DNA of 64,000 nucleotides from Nitrospirota bacterium (GCA_016207885.1 JACQZE010000003.1:186001-250000); one strand, 5' to 3'; counted from the stretch's first letter, positions 1 through 7,841 are shown. Translations and numbers: made by a program. Notes: a model not told the origin generated them from the letters alone.

Positions 1-649
1 CCCTGGTCTCGATCGGAACAGGCGAGAACTCGCCCATCGAGACCCTCTCCATATGCTCTTCAAGTATCCTCAGCGGCTGTATCATTTTTTTATAAAACAG
101 TATCGCGCCTATTGAGCCGGCAGCCATAAAGAACATTATTGAGAGAAGCACCTTATGCCTGGCTGACCACAGCGTTTCCTGCATGATCTCCCGTTCAGTC
201 TTTGACAGCTTCTCCGCTGCCGTAACAAGCCTCCGTCCGACTTCCCGCAGTATCTCCTCACTGCTGCTGATATCTGTATCTATGGAAGGCAGCGCTTTCA
301 ACAGCTCCTTGTACCGCTGCAGGTCTTTTCCGATCTCAAGCAGCTCATCATTTTTTGCAAATACCCCGAGCGAGCTTCTGTTGTTTGCCAGAAGGCCTTC
401 AGCCTTGTTCACATAAATAAACAGCTCACTGTAATCCTCATCTTTTTTATATAAGAAATAATTTTTCTCAAATCTTTTTATCTCAAGGGTTGTATCAAAG
501 AGATCCGAGACTATCGCCCCGGACTCCACCATCTTCTCGACTTCACCGAGGCTTGTACGGTTCACAATGATGACCACTGCCATCAATATCAGGGCAACAA
601 CATAGAACAATGCCAGTTTCTGTTTAATGCTGCTGGGCGCGCGAACCAT
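1..649 (-). CDS. Membrane sensor kinase, N-terminal part (cut by window edge)
   Basis: Reading the minus strand from ATG 649 gives an open frame to the window edge, starting MVRAPSSIKQKLALFYVV. There is an N-terminal membrane segment (about residues 11-29), an extracytoplasmic helical region containing KRFEKNYFLYKKDEDY, a second membrane segment (about 165-187) and the start of a HAMP-like linker (IQPLRILEEHMERVSMGEF). This layout is typical of a sensor histidine kinase or chemoreceptor; the output domain lies outside the window. The sensor part resembles that of the kinase at 4237-5790 (RRHEKNYFLY there). No ribosome-binding site precedes the ATG, but TATTAT/TATAAT lies a few bases upstream, so the mRNA may be leaderless. 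It is divergent from the FAE-module operon. Confidence 0.75.
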   Translation of the reverse strand, partial: MVRAPSSIKQKLALFYVVALILMAVVIIVNRTSLGEVEKMVESGAIVSDLFDTTLEIKRFEKNYFLYKKDEDYSELFIYVNKAEGLLANNRSSLGVFAKNDELLEIGKDLQRYKELLKALPSIDTDISSSEEILREVGRRLVTAAEKLSKTEREIMQETLWSARHKVLLSIMFFMAAGSIGAILFYKKMIQPLRILEEHMERVSMGEFSPVPIETR

Positions 650-671
650 AAAATTATAATAATAATAATCG

Positions 672-772
672 TTGCAAATTGCAATCAACAGACACTTATC
701 TGCAACACTTGCCTCCCGCATTAAATACATAGGCGTTTTAAAAAAATCATAAAAAATTATTGCATTATGCAA
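672..772. promoter_or_regulatory. Pair of TTGCA-N3-TGCAA inverted repeats
   Basis: Two near-palindromes, TTGCAAATTGCAA (672-684) and TTGCATTATGCAA (760-772), lie 88 bp apart, centre to centre, in the 251-bp AT-rich gap between the divergent sensor gene and the operon starting at 901. Their position 80-180 bp upstream of a sigma54-like element suits activator-binding sites for an NtrC-type regulator, such as the product of 5793-7124. That link is inferred from position only. No gene is seen in the rest of the gap. Confidence 0.4.
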
Positions 773-847
773 CAAATCAAAAAAAGGCCATTTTTACACA
801 CTGTCAAAATTGCTTTAAATACCAATGGGTTACAGACTGAAAAATAC

Positions 848-863
848 TGGCACGGAAAGTGTA
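848..863 (+). promoter_or_regulatory. Possible sigma54 -24/-12 promoter (weak -12)
   Basis: TGGCACGGAAAGTGTA has a perfect -24 half (TGGCACG). The -12 half reads GTGTA instead of TTGCA, so the usually invariant GC is GT at the correct 10-bp spacing. It ends 37 bp before ATG 901, and its arrangement matches the better element at 7315-7330 before the parallel operon. Confidence 0.35.
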
Positions 864-900
864 ATAGATAATGCAAAAGCTTTTTGAAAAGGAGGAAGGA

Positions 901-1215
901 ATGAAGGGTATATCAAAGAAATTTGAACAGATATTTTCAGCCGCAGCCTTTGCGGAAGAAGGGGAGTTTGAGACTGCGAGGGAGATTTCAAGAGGAGGGC
1001 AGACATTGGCCGGCAAGATCAAAACCCTTAAAAGTGAAGTTGAACTCTCGGTTGATAACCTCGTGGCAATGGCTGTCACATTTGCAGAAGCAGGGGAGCA
1101 TGACAAGGCGCTGGAGATCATGAAAGAGGCAGAGGAAAAACTTGCGGGTTTAAACCAGGAACTGCAAAGAGACTTTGTATCTTTATCCACATCAGCCGGT
1201 TCAGCCCATGTTTAA
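901..1215 (+). CDS. Small FAE-module protein (two copies)
   Basis: A 104-residue soluble, helical, Glu-rich protein of unknown function. ATG 901 is chosen over ATG 871 because AAGGAGGAAGGA lies immediately before it. The sequence holds two copies of a helical module: FEQIFSAAAFAEEGEFETAR near residue 8, and a second with AVTFAEAGEHDKALEIM near residue 60. The module resembles a single TPR-like hairpin (A-x-x-F-A-E-x-G-E-x-x-x-A). It also occurs in the products of 1249, 1439 and 7362, always beside TauE-type permease and UspA genes. This is the first gene of a likely operon running to 4138. A stress-related role is suggested only by its neighbours. Confidence 0.8.
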   Translation: MKGISKKFEQIFSAAAFAEEGEFETAREISRGGQTLAGKIKTLKSEVELSVDNLVAMAVTFAEAGEHDKALEIMKEAEEKLAGLNQELQRDFVSLSTSAGSAHV

Positions 1216-1248
1216 CAGATCTATAAATATCAAAAAAGGAGGAAGGCA

Positions 1249-1425
1249 ATGAAGACTATCGCAGAAAAATTCGAACAGGTATTTGCCGCTGCGGCGTTTG
1301 CGGAAAGCGGAGAGCATGAGACAGCGAGACTCATAATGAAAGAATGCGTGCCGGCGAAAACCGGGAACCGGAAGCACATCCCGGCAAAAGACAATATCCT
1401 GACCCGGCCTGTAAAGGCGAATTAA
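1249..1425 (+). CDS. 58-residue FAE-module protein
   Basis: A short gene preceded by AAAGGAGGAAGGC and encoding 58 residues starting MKTIAEKFEQVFAAAAFAES. Residues 8-27 (FEQVFAAAAFAESGEHETAR) are a single FAE module, nearly identical to the first copy in the upstream gene. The C-terminal half is basic and proline-containing with no recognised motif. The strong ribosome-binding site, the conserved module and its position between two related genes argue that it is a real gene. It may be the product of local duplication. Confidence 0.75.
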   Translation: MKTIAEKFEQVFAAAAFAESGEHETARLIMKECVPAKTGNRKHIPAKDNILTRPVKAN

Positions 1426-1438
1426 GCACAAAGGGAAT

Positions 1439-1915
1439 ATGAAAAGATTACAAAAAAGATTCGAAGACATCATGTCAGCAATAACCTTTGCTGAAGAAGG
1501 CGAGTTTGATACGGCGAAAGAGCTTCTCAACGAAGGCAGAAGAGTGCTGTTCGCGGTAAAGGAAGGACAGGACGACGGCAGGGCGTTCAGGTACGCCCTC
1601 AATGTGTGCAGCAGGATCGGAGCAAGCCTTGACATACTGTATGTCTCTCCAAAAAAGATCGTCAGCCCGCTCATAGACCAGTTTGTCGCCGAATTAAAGA
1701 ATCAGGGGATCAGACACAGCTTATTTCACACGAACGGCTGCCTGAAAAACCAGATAATCGATTATACGGATAAAAAGAAAGGTATCCTTTTTGTAATTGT
1801 CGGGTCATCAGAAAACCTTGCGGTTGACTGCAGAAGAAAAAATAAAAAACTGTCAGATGCGTGGGACAACCTGAGATGCCCTTTAGTGGTGGTCTCTGAT
1901 CTTGAAACAGCTTAA
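1439..1915 (+). CDS. FAE module fused to a UspA-like domain
   Basis: A 158-residue protein with AAAGGGA before ATG 1439. Residues 8-27 are FEDIMSAITFAEEGEFDTAK, the same module as in the two preceding genes. From about residue 35 a Usp-like alpha/beta domain follows: strand RRVLFAVKEG, helix AFRYALNVCSRIGASLDILYV, strand ILFVIVGSS, and an end LRCPLVVVSDLE that matches the last strand of UspA folds. The ATP-binding G-x2-G-x9-G-S/T motif of UspA is not visible, so nucleotide binding is doubtful. The protein at 7362 has the same two parts in a different order, with the module inserted inside the Usp fold. Confidence 0.75.
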   Translation: MKRLQKRFEDIMSAITFAEEGEFDTAKELLNEGRRVLFAVKEGQDDGRAFRYALNVCSRIGASLDILYVSPKKIVSPLIDQFVAELKNQGIRHSLFHTNGCLKNQIIDYTDKKKGILFVIVGSSENLAVDCRRKNKKLSDAWDNLRCPLVVVSDLETA

Positions 1916-1934
1916 TAAAAAATAAGGAGAAAAT

Positions 1935-2186
1935 ATGGCAAAAAATTATCAATCAAAGAAGCCGGTCGGAAAGATGCTCTTTATGGGCATAATTTCCACA
2001 GCGCTTTATGTCGTGCTGCTTTCACAGCAGGACATGCTTAACGAGTATTTCGGAAAGGGCGGGGTATACGCGTTCCTTCCGATAATCACGGCTTTTCTTT
2101 TTTCATTTATACACGGTACATTCACGGGCGACTTCTGGACTGTCCTTGGGATAGAGGCAGCCAGGAAGAAAAAGGAGGTGAAGTAA
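1935..2186 (+). CDS. Small two-helix membrane protein
   Basis: An 83-residue protein with a good ribosome-binding site (ATAAGGAGAAAAT). Two hydrophobic helices are visible, about residues 13-30 (MLFMGIISTALYVVLLS) and 44-64 (VYAFLPIITAFLFSFIHGTF), with a basic tail ending ARKKKEVK. Its 3' end carries the ribosome-binding site AAAGGAGGTGAAG of the TauE-type permease one base downstream, so the two are translationally linked. A small partner subunit of the permease is the simplest idea, but this is inferred from position; I recognise no named family. Confidence 0.75.
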   Translation: MAKNYQSKKPVGKMLFMGIISTALYVVLLSQQDMLNEYFGKGGVYAFLPIITAFLFSFIHGTFTGDFWTVLGIEAARKKKEVK

Positions 2187-2187
2187 G

Positions 2188-3279
2188 ATGCACGACACAG
2201 TTAACGCAGTTGCCAATTTCATCAATCTTGATACAGCAAATATTATCTATCTCTTTCTTGTAGGATTCGTCGGCGGACTTGTAAGCGGATTCATAGGTTC
2301 AGGCGGAGCATTCGTTCTCACCCCCGGCATGATGAGCCTGGGTGTGCCGGGGCTCGTAGCGGTGGCAAGCAATATGTGCCACAAATTCCCGAAGGCGCTT
2401 GTCGGAGCGATCAAGCGCGCAAAATACGGGCAGGTGGATGTCAAGCTCGGCATCGTACTCGGCATCTCAGCGGAGGCCGGAGTCCTTTACGGAGCGCATA
2501 TACAGGAGAGCATTAAAAAGTCATTTGGAGAAGCCGGGTCAAACCTGTATGTCAGCGCGGCATTTGTAGTGATCCTTGCCGTTGTCGGCGGATTTGTATT
2601 GCTTGACGCATGGAAGACTTACAGATCTGGCAACGCTCATGAAGAGGAAAAGGTCACCAAGCTCGCGCGCTGGGTGCAGTCAGTCAACATCCCGGGAACA
2701 ATGGTCTATTTCAAAAGCATCGACGCAAAGGTCTCCATACTCTTTACTATTCCGCTCGGTTTTGCAACCGGAATGTTAGCCGCAACGATCGCGGTCGGAG
2801 GTTTCATCGGAGTACCGTCAATGATATATGTATTAGGCGCGCCAAGCCTCATGGCATCAGCGACAGAGCTTGTCATCGCATTTGTAATGGGATTGGGCGG
2901 TTCATTTAAATTCGCGATGCACGGGCTTGTTGACATCCGCCTCGCGATGATCATACTCGGAGGTTCCCTTTTCGGCATCCAGTTAGGCGCGATAGGAACA
3001 ACCTATGTAAAGCCTTTCATGATTAAGGTCGTCATGGGCGTGATCATGGTAACGGTGCTCTTCAGCCGCGCCCTGATGGTTCCGGTCTATATGTCACAGC
3101 TCCATCTTATACAGGAGATCAGTGAAGGCACGGCAAAATCATTAAAGAATGTAAGCTTCGGCATTATGATTTTCGCCCTCGCGCTCGGCGCCTTTATCGT
3201 CCTGAGGGCCATGTGGCAGGGGCGCAAGGCTGAGAGGCTTCAGCATGCGGGAGAGGTTTTAGGACACGGGAAGGTATAA
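2188..3279 (+). CDS. TauE/SafE-type sulfite/anion exporter
   Basis: A 363-residue polytopic membrane protein of the TauE/SafE family (DUF81), whose members export sulfite, sulfoacetate or related organosulfur anions. Eight or so hydrophobic segments are visible. The two Gly-rich family repeats are FVGGLVSGFIGSGGAFVLTP near residue 28 and ATIAVGGFIGVPSMIYVLG near residue 200. It is longer than many family members owing to a central hydrophilic loop (about 146-180) and an extended C-terminus with extra membrane segments. It is followed 4 bp later by a tandem Usp gene. Given the sulfate-reduction genes in this window, sulfite or another sulfur anion is a reasonable substrate guess, unproven. Confidence 0.85.
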   Translation: MHDTVNAVANFINLDTANIIYLFLVGFVGGLVSGFIGSGGAFVLTPGMMSLGVPGLVAVASNMCHKFPKALVGAIKRAKYGQVDVKLGIVLGISAEAGVLYGAHIQESIKKSFGEAGSNLYVSAAFVVILAVVGGFVLLDAWKTYRSGNAHEEEKVTKLARWVQSVNIPGTMVYFKSIDAKVSILFTIPLGFATGMLAATIAVGGFIGVPSMIYVLGAPSLMASATELVIAFVMGLGGSFKFAMHGLVDIRLAMIILGGSLFGIQLGAIGTTYVKPFMIKVVMGVIMVTVLFSRALMVPVYMSQLHLIQEISEGTAKSLKNVSFGIMIFALALGAFIVLRAMWQGRKAERLQHAGEVLGHGKV

Positions 3280-3283
3280 CACT

Positions 3284-4138
3284 ATGGGAAGATATAGAAA
3301 ACTCCTGGTAGCGGTTGACGGCTCGGAATCAAGCATTCATGCCTTAAAAGAATCCTTTAAGCTTGCGACAAATGAAGGAAGCTGGATAACCGTTGTATCT
3401 GTGGTTCCGCCATACATGGGCGACCTGGACCTGGTTGCCGTGGGAAATGTCCTTGCATCTGCCGGAAAGCCATGTGAAGAAGCGCTCGCGCAGGCAAAAA
3501 AGACCGCAGAGGCTGAGAGGGCGCTGATAAAGACGGTCTGTGAGGAAGGAGAGATACACGAAAGGATAGTTGACCTTGCGGACGCGGAAAACTGTGATCT
3601 CATAGTCATGGGAAGAAGAGGAATGAGTCGGCTTGAAAGGGCGCTCCTCGGCAATGTCACTGCGAGAGTTATCGGTTACAGCCATAGAGATGTCCTTGTT
3701 GTGCCGAGAGACACCACGGCAGGATGGCAGAAGATACTCGTTGCGACCGACGGTTCAAAATTCAGCAAAGCCGCCGCCGAAAAAGCGATAGACTTTGCGA
3801 AATCATACGGCGGAGAACTCATGGCCATATCGGTTGTGGATGTTCCCACAGAGTTTTACGGTGAAGCGCCTCAGATCGTTGAGGATATGGTCAGGAAAGC
3901 AGCGGGCTATGTGGAAGACATAAAAAAACAGGCGGATTCAGCAGGTATAAAAGCAGAGGGTTTTGTCAGAGAGGCGGAGGCATATCAGGCAATCACAGAC
4001 ATGGCAAGGGAACAGAACGTGGATACTATAGTGCTGGGCTCACACGGCAGGACCGGATTAAAGAGGCTTCTTATGGGGAGCGTCGCGGAGAAGATCATAG
4101 GACATTCCCCCTGCCCTGTGCTTGTGGTTAAATCCTGA
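3284..4138 (+). CDS. Tandem universal stress protein (two UspA domains)
   Basis: A 284-residue cytoplasmic protein with two UspA domains. Domain 1 is about residues 3-140 (YRKLLVAVDGSESS to DVLVVPRD) and domain 2 about 145-284 (WQKILVATDGSKFS to PCPVLVVKS). Domain 2 has the full ATP-binding pattern G-x2-G-x9-G-S (GSHGRTG to MGSVAEK). Domain 1 has GRRGMSR with Asn in place of the last Ser/Thr, so it may bind ATP poorly. It is the last gene of the first operon and is followed by a terminator at 4171-4206. The product of 10490-10909 is a close relative of domain 1; both contain GDLxLV after the second strand. Confidence 0.9.
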   Translation: MGRYRKLLVAVDGSESSIHALKESFKLATNEGSWITVVSVVPPYMGDLDLVAVGNVLASAGKPCEEALAQAKKTAEAERALIKTVCEEGEIHERIVDLADAENCDLIVMGRRGMSRLERALLGNVTARVIGYSHRDVLVVPRDTTAGWQKILVATDGSKFSKAAAEKAIDFAKSYGGELMAISVVDVPTEFYGEAPQIVEDMVRKAAGYVEDIKKQADSAGIKAEGFVREAEAYQAITDMAREQNVDTIVLGSHGRTGLKRLLMGSVAEKIIGHSPCPVLVVKS

Positions 4139-4170
4139 TTCAATTAGAATTTCGGATAATAATACCCGGT

Positions 4171-4206
4171 AAAAAAGCCCCTTGGAATATCTTAAGGGGC
4201 TTTTTT
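4171..4206 (+). terminator. Rho-independent terminator of the first Usp/TauE operon
   Basis: GCCCCTT (4177-4183) pairs with AAGGGGC (4194-4200) around a 10-nt loop. A-tract and T-tract flank the stem, and six T residues follow it (4201-4206). It sits 33 bp after the Usp stop codon. Confidence 0.9.
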
Positions 4207-4236
4207 ATTTATTCGTTGAGTTAGAATAATAAAATT

Positions 4237-5790
4237 ATGTCATTAAAGAAAAAGATAATCCTGAGTTTTCTGGTCAGCGGATTTATCATCACACTGCTCT
4301 CAATATTTTTATACCTGAATTTTATAGAAATAAAAAAAGAGACCGCCTTTCTTGAACTTACCGATACCATACGAAGCAAATCGCTGCAGCTAAGGCGGCA
4401 TGAGAAAAATTACTTTCTTTACGCGCCCGCGAAAGCTGAAGAAGAATCAGAAGCTATCTATGAGTATCTCAGTGAGCTTGATGACATTCTCAAAAGCATT
4501 GACCCTTCTTCAATGGATCGGACAGCCTCCCTGAAGACGCTTGTGCGTGAATACCGCGAACAATTCGGCAAAATAGAAAGATTGCTGGGTACGGCAATGG
4601 CTGAATCGGAAAGATTGAAAATATCTTCCCCGGCATACTTGAAGATCAGCCGTCTAATAGAGTCTAATTTCCTGGATAAACCGCTTGAAGATGTGAATTA
4701 TCTGCAGGAGGTCTTTGCGCTGAGATCAGACCATAACCTCATATCCTGCCTGAATGAATTTGACGCTGAGATCAGCGCCCTCAGAAAGACCGGTGAAAAC
4801 ATCCTGGCGAGTTCCAAAGAGCTCGATAAAACAGCAAGGGAAAAGGTAGACAGCTTTATCAATATGTCCCGGACTGCCATTCTCGTATTCTTCCCTCTCT
4901 TCCTGATCGTGGGATTCGGGGCCATTCTGTTCATAATCAGCAATGTTGTAAAGCGGCTGCAGCTGATCACGGATCTCATAGAAAAGACCGGAAAAGGTGA
5001 TTTTACCCATACCTCCGAGCCTGCATATAAATGGGGCAAGGATGAGGTGGGGCATCTCATCAGGAAGTTCAACGATATGGAAGAGCTGCTTTCCCATAGG
5101 GAAAAGGAGTTGCTCCGGAGCAAGAAGCTTTCAGCGATAGGCATGCTCGCATCAGGAGTCGCGCATGAACTCAATAATCCGCTGAATAATATCTACACCA
5201 CTGCCCAGCGGCTTACGAAAAAGTCAGGTGATCAGATCCCGTTATCTGTTAAAAACGGGCTGGACGATATCTTCAGCCAGTCCTTGAGAGTCAAGGGCAT
5301 TGTCAGTGATCTCCTTGAATTTGCAAGAGGCAGGGAGCCGCATATTATGGCCGTAGAACTGCGAAGCTTCATATCCGGAGCATATAAACACCTCGGCAGC
5401 ACAATAAGCACGGGAAACGTACGGTTCACACAGGAACTGCATCCGGATGAGATAGTCATGTACGCAGACCCGGAACAGCTGGAGCAGGTCTTCATTAACC
5501 TTTTCACCAATGCTGTTGACGCCATGTCCGGAGAAGGGGCCCTGACAGTGAAAGCAGAGGAAGAGGACAGCCTTGTAAGGATAAGGGTATCTGATACGGG
5601 AAAGGGGATATCACGTGAAACACTTGAAAAAATATTCGAGCCTTTCTATACCACAAAGGATAAAGGCACGGGCCTCGGACTTGCCATTGTTTACAATATT
5701 ATCCAGAAACATCACGGCGAGATACAGGCCGAGAGCGAAGAAGGCCGAGGGACGACATTCATCATAACTTTGCCAAAGGAGAATGCATAG
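4237..5790 (+). CDS. Membrane sensor histidine kinase
   Basis: A 517-residue two-component kinase. An N-terminal membrane helix (about 8-29) is followed by an extracytoplasmic helical sensor region (about 30-215, containing RRHEKNYFLY), a second helix (about 214-236), a HAMP linker, and a HisKA domain with the phosphoacceptor in ASGVAHELNNPLNN (His310). The HATPase domain shows N box NLFTNAVDAM, G1 DTGKGIS, F box EPFYTTK and G2 GTGLGL. The ligand is unknown. It has no ribosome-binding site; a TAGAAT box lies 9 nt before the ATG, so a leaderless mRNA is possible. It forms an operon with the regulator at 5793 (2 bp gap) and lies between the two Usp/TauE operons it probably controls. Confidence 0.92.
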   Translation: MSLKKKIILSFLVSGFIITLLSIFLYLNFIEIKKETAFLELTDTIRSKSLQLRRHEKNYFLYAPAKAEEESEAIYEYLSELDDILKSIDPSSMDRTASLKTLVREYREQFGKIERLLGTAMAESERLKISSPAYLKISRLIESNFLDKPLEDVNYLQEVFALRSDHNLISCLNEFDAEISALRKTGENILASSKELDKTAREKVDSFINMSRTAILVFFPLFLIVGFGAILFIISNVVKRLQLITDLIEKTGKGDFTHTSEPAYKWGKDEVGHLIRKFNDMEELLSHREKELLRSKKLSAIGMLASGVAHELNNPLNNIYTTAQRLTKKSGDQIPLSVKNGLDDIFSQSLRVKGIVSDLLEFARGREPHIMAVELRSFISGAYKHLGSTISTGNVRFTQELHPDEIVMYADPEQLEQVFINLFTNAVDAMSGEGALTVKAEEEDSLVRIRVSDTGKGISRETLEKIFEPFYTTKDKGTGLGLAIVYNIIQKHHGEIQAESEEGRGTTFIITLPKENA

Positions 5791-5792
5791 CT

Positions 5793-7124
5793 ATGTCTTT
5801 CAACATACTTGTCGCAGAGGATGAAGAGATAACACTCAACAACATTATCGATACCTTGCAGGAAGAAGGCTACAGCGTTTCCGCGGCAAAGGACGGAAGA
5901 GAGGCGCTTCAGAAGATCGAAGGCGGATACTTTGATGTCCTTATCACTGATATAAAAATGCCTTACATCAGCGGCATTGAGCTCCTTGAAAAGATCAAAG
6001 AGAAGAACCTCGATACAGAAGTGATCATAATCACCGGGTTCGGGAGCATCGGCTCGGCGGTTGAGGCCATGAAGAAAGGAGCCCATGATTATATTACAAA
6101 GCCTTTCGACCTTGATGAACTGTCGCTTCGGTGCAGAAAACTCTATGAGCAGAAGACGCTCAGAAAAGAGAACATCGCGTTAAAGACCTTCCTGGGAATG
6201 AACAAAGAAGTTCCTATCATCGCAAAGAGCGAAGGCATGAAGAAGGTATTGTCTGTCGTTGAAGGGATGAAGGATTCGGATTGCAGCGTCTTTCTCACAG
6301 GGGAAAGCGGGGTCGGGAAAAATCTTATCGCAAAGATAATCCATTCAAGCAGCAGGAGAAAGAACATGCCCTTCCTCTCCATAAACTGCGCGACCCTGAC
6401 AGAAGAACTTCTTTCCAGTGAATTGTTCGGGCATGAAAAAGGAGCCTTTACCGGAGCTGTGATGACAAAACAGGGGCTTGTTGAGATAGCTGATACAGGA
6501 ATACTTTTTCTTGATGAGATAGCAGAGCTGTCGCCGAGCCTTCAGGCAAAACTTCTGAAGGTTGTCGAAGAAGGGGAGTTCTACAGGGTCGGAGGGACAA
6601 GGCCCAAAAAGGTTGACGTCAGGTTTCTTGCCGCCACAAACCAGAATGTTAAAAATATGATATCTGAAGGAAGGTTCAGGGAGGACCTCTATTACAGGTT
6701 GAATATTATGGAGATATTCATCTCACCGTTAAGGGAACGTATCGATGACATAAAACCCCTGAGCGCGTACTTCCTTCAAAAGCATCTTCCAAAGTCCAAT
6801 AAAAAGATAACTGGAATCACCAAAGAGGCGATGGACATTTTAATGAATTACAGTTTCCCCGGAAATGTCAGGGAACTGGAAAATATTATTGAACGCGCCA
6901 TCATCCTCGAAAAGAGTCCCATGATAACGCCTGAGAGTATCCCCCAAAGCATCCGCCTTCTGCAGATAGAGACCCTTGATCCTGACAGACTGAAGACCGC
7001 TGATGAACTCGTTAAGGAATATGCCGAAAAGGTTCTCAAGATGTTCAGCAACAACAGGACAAAGGCGGCAGAGGCGCTGGGTATGTCAAGGACAAGCTTA
7101 TGGAAGATATTGAAAGAAGATTAG
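5793..7124 (+). CDS. NtrC-family sigma54-dependent response regulator
   Basis: A 443-residue regulator with three domains. The receiver domain (1-120) has the acidic pair Asp10/Glu11, phosphoacceptor Asp53 in LITDIKMP, and Lys in YITKPFD. The AAA+ sigma54-activating domain (about 145-370) has Walker A GESGVGKN (Asn where Glu or Thr is usual), the sigma54-contacting GAFTGA loop, and Walker B GILFLDEI. The C-terminal Fis-type helix-turn-helix is NRTKAAEALGMSRTSLWKIL. It would activate RNA polymerase-sigma54 after phosphorylation by the kinase immediately upstream. The best local target is the promoter at 7315-7330; the weaker element at 848-863 may be a second. Confidence 0.95.
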   Translation: MSFNILVAEDEEITLNNIIDTLQEEGYSVSAAKDGREALQKIEGGYFDVLITDIKMPYISGIELLEKIKEKNLDTEVIIITGFGSIGSAVEAMKKGAHDYITKPFDLDELSLRCRKLYEQKTLRKENIALKTFLGMNKEVPIIAKSEGMKKVLSVVEGMKDSDCSVFLTGESGVGKNLIAKIIHSSSRRKNMPFLSINCATLTEELLSSELFGHEKGAFTGAVMTKQGLVEIADTGILFLDEIAELSPSLQAKLLKVVEEGEFYRVGGTRPKKVDVRFLAATNQNVKNMISEGRFREDLYYRLNIMEIFISPLRERIDDIKPLSAYFLQKHLPKSNKKITGITKEAMDILMNYSFPGNVRELENIIERAIILEKSPMITPESIPQSIRLLQIETLDPDRLKTADELVKEYAEKVLKMFSNNRTKAAEALGMSRTSLWKILKED

Positions 7125-7266
7125 TGTTAACACTGTTCACATTCTAAACGCTGCAAAATACTTCCTGTTAATTCATTCATTCCGTTTTTAAATCAATTAA
7201 TTAGCGTTATATTTTTTCTGCAAAATCTGCAAAATCTCCTGTTTCTCACTGTTTGCATTCTAAACA
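7123..7266. promoter_or_regulatory. Repeat-rich control region (candidate enhancer sites)
   Basis: Upstream of the sigma54 promoter are several elements. A perfect 12-bp palindrome AGTGTTAACACT (7123-7134) overlaps the regulator stop codon. A 20-bp direct repeat, CACTGTTCACATTCTAAACG (7131-7150) and CACTGTTTGCATTCTAAACA (7247-7266), matches at 17 of 20 positions. Three copies of CTGCAAAAT occur at 7151, 7218 and 7227. The distances (about 50-190 bp from the -24 element) suit binding sites of an NtrC-type activator. Confidence 0.55.
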
Positions 7267-7314
7267 CATTTTTTTACCCTCTGAATTTAGCCTTTAATTT
7301 CAACATGTTTCACA

Positions 7315-7330
7315 TGGCATGTTTAGTGCA
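7315..7330 (+). promoter_or_regulatory. Sigma54 (-24/-12) promoter
   Basis: TGGCATGTTTAGTGCA has GG (7316-7317) and GC (7328-7329) separated by exactly 10 bp, as sigma54 promoters require. The consensus is TGGCACG-N4-TTGCA. It lies 32 bp before the start codon of the gene at 7362, which has a strong ribosome-binding site, and directly downstream of a sigma54-activator gene. Confidence 0.7.
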
Positions 7331-7361
7331 TTGCCTTAAGTGAAGCATAAGGAGGGTGAAA

Positions 7362-7841
7362 ATGAGAAAACAGATCTTATTCGTTACATATGAGAATGAG
7401 GATTTTGATGAAGGCCTTTCATATGCCGTTGATCTTGCAAAGGCGATGAATGAGGATCTGACGATACTCATGGCCAAGAAAAAAAGTCTGATGAGAAGGT
7501 TTGAGGATCTTATGACCGCAGTCACCTTTGCCGAGGCCGGCGAACACGAAACAGCGCAAAAAATTCTCTCTGATAAGATGGGCCGCCTGTCACAGAACAG
7601 GCTTGATCAATTTCTTGAGAAATGCCAGAACGGGGGCATCGCTACTCAGGTCTATACGGTGGAGTTAGACGCGCTCTCGGCGATAAAGGATTTTCTCAAG
7701 GAGAAAAATACAGTTGATATGGTCTTGTTGAGCCCGAGCGTTATTGAGAACGGAAACATTACATCACGCGACTTGCAGAGGCTTGTAAGGACAGCTTCAA
7801 GGCCGATCGTGACAATGGCGCGGCAGATCTATGCGACGTAA
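7362..7841 (+). CDS. Usp-like protein with inserted FAE module
   Basis: A 159-residue protein. ATG 7362 is preferred over GTG 7356 because GGAGG ends 6 bases before it. The N-terminus looks like the first strand and helix of a UspA fold (KQILFVTYENEDFDEGLSYA). The FAE module FEDLMTAVTFAEAGEHETAQ then sits near residues 49-68, and Usp-like strand/helix elements resume (VDMVLLSPSV, RPIVTMARQ). The classic Usp ATP motif is absent. It is the first gene of the second operon, directly under the sigma54 promoter, and the counterpart of the genes at 901-1915. Function unknown; a stress sensor or adaptor is a guess from context. Confidence 0.75.
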   Translation: MRKQILFVTYENEDFDEGLSYAVDLAKAMNEDLTILMAKKKSLMRRFEDLMTAVTFAEAGEHETAQKILSDKMGRLSQNRLDQFLEKCQNGGIATQVYTVELDALSAIKDFLKEKNTVDMVLLSPSVIENGNITSRDLQRLVRTASRPIVTMARQIYAT

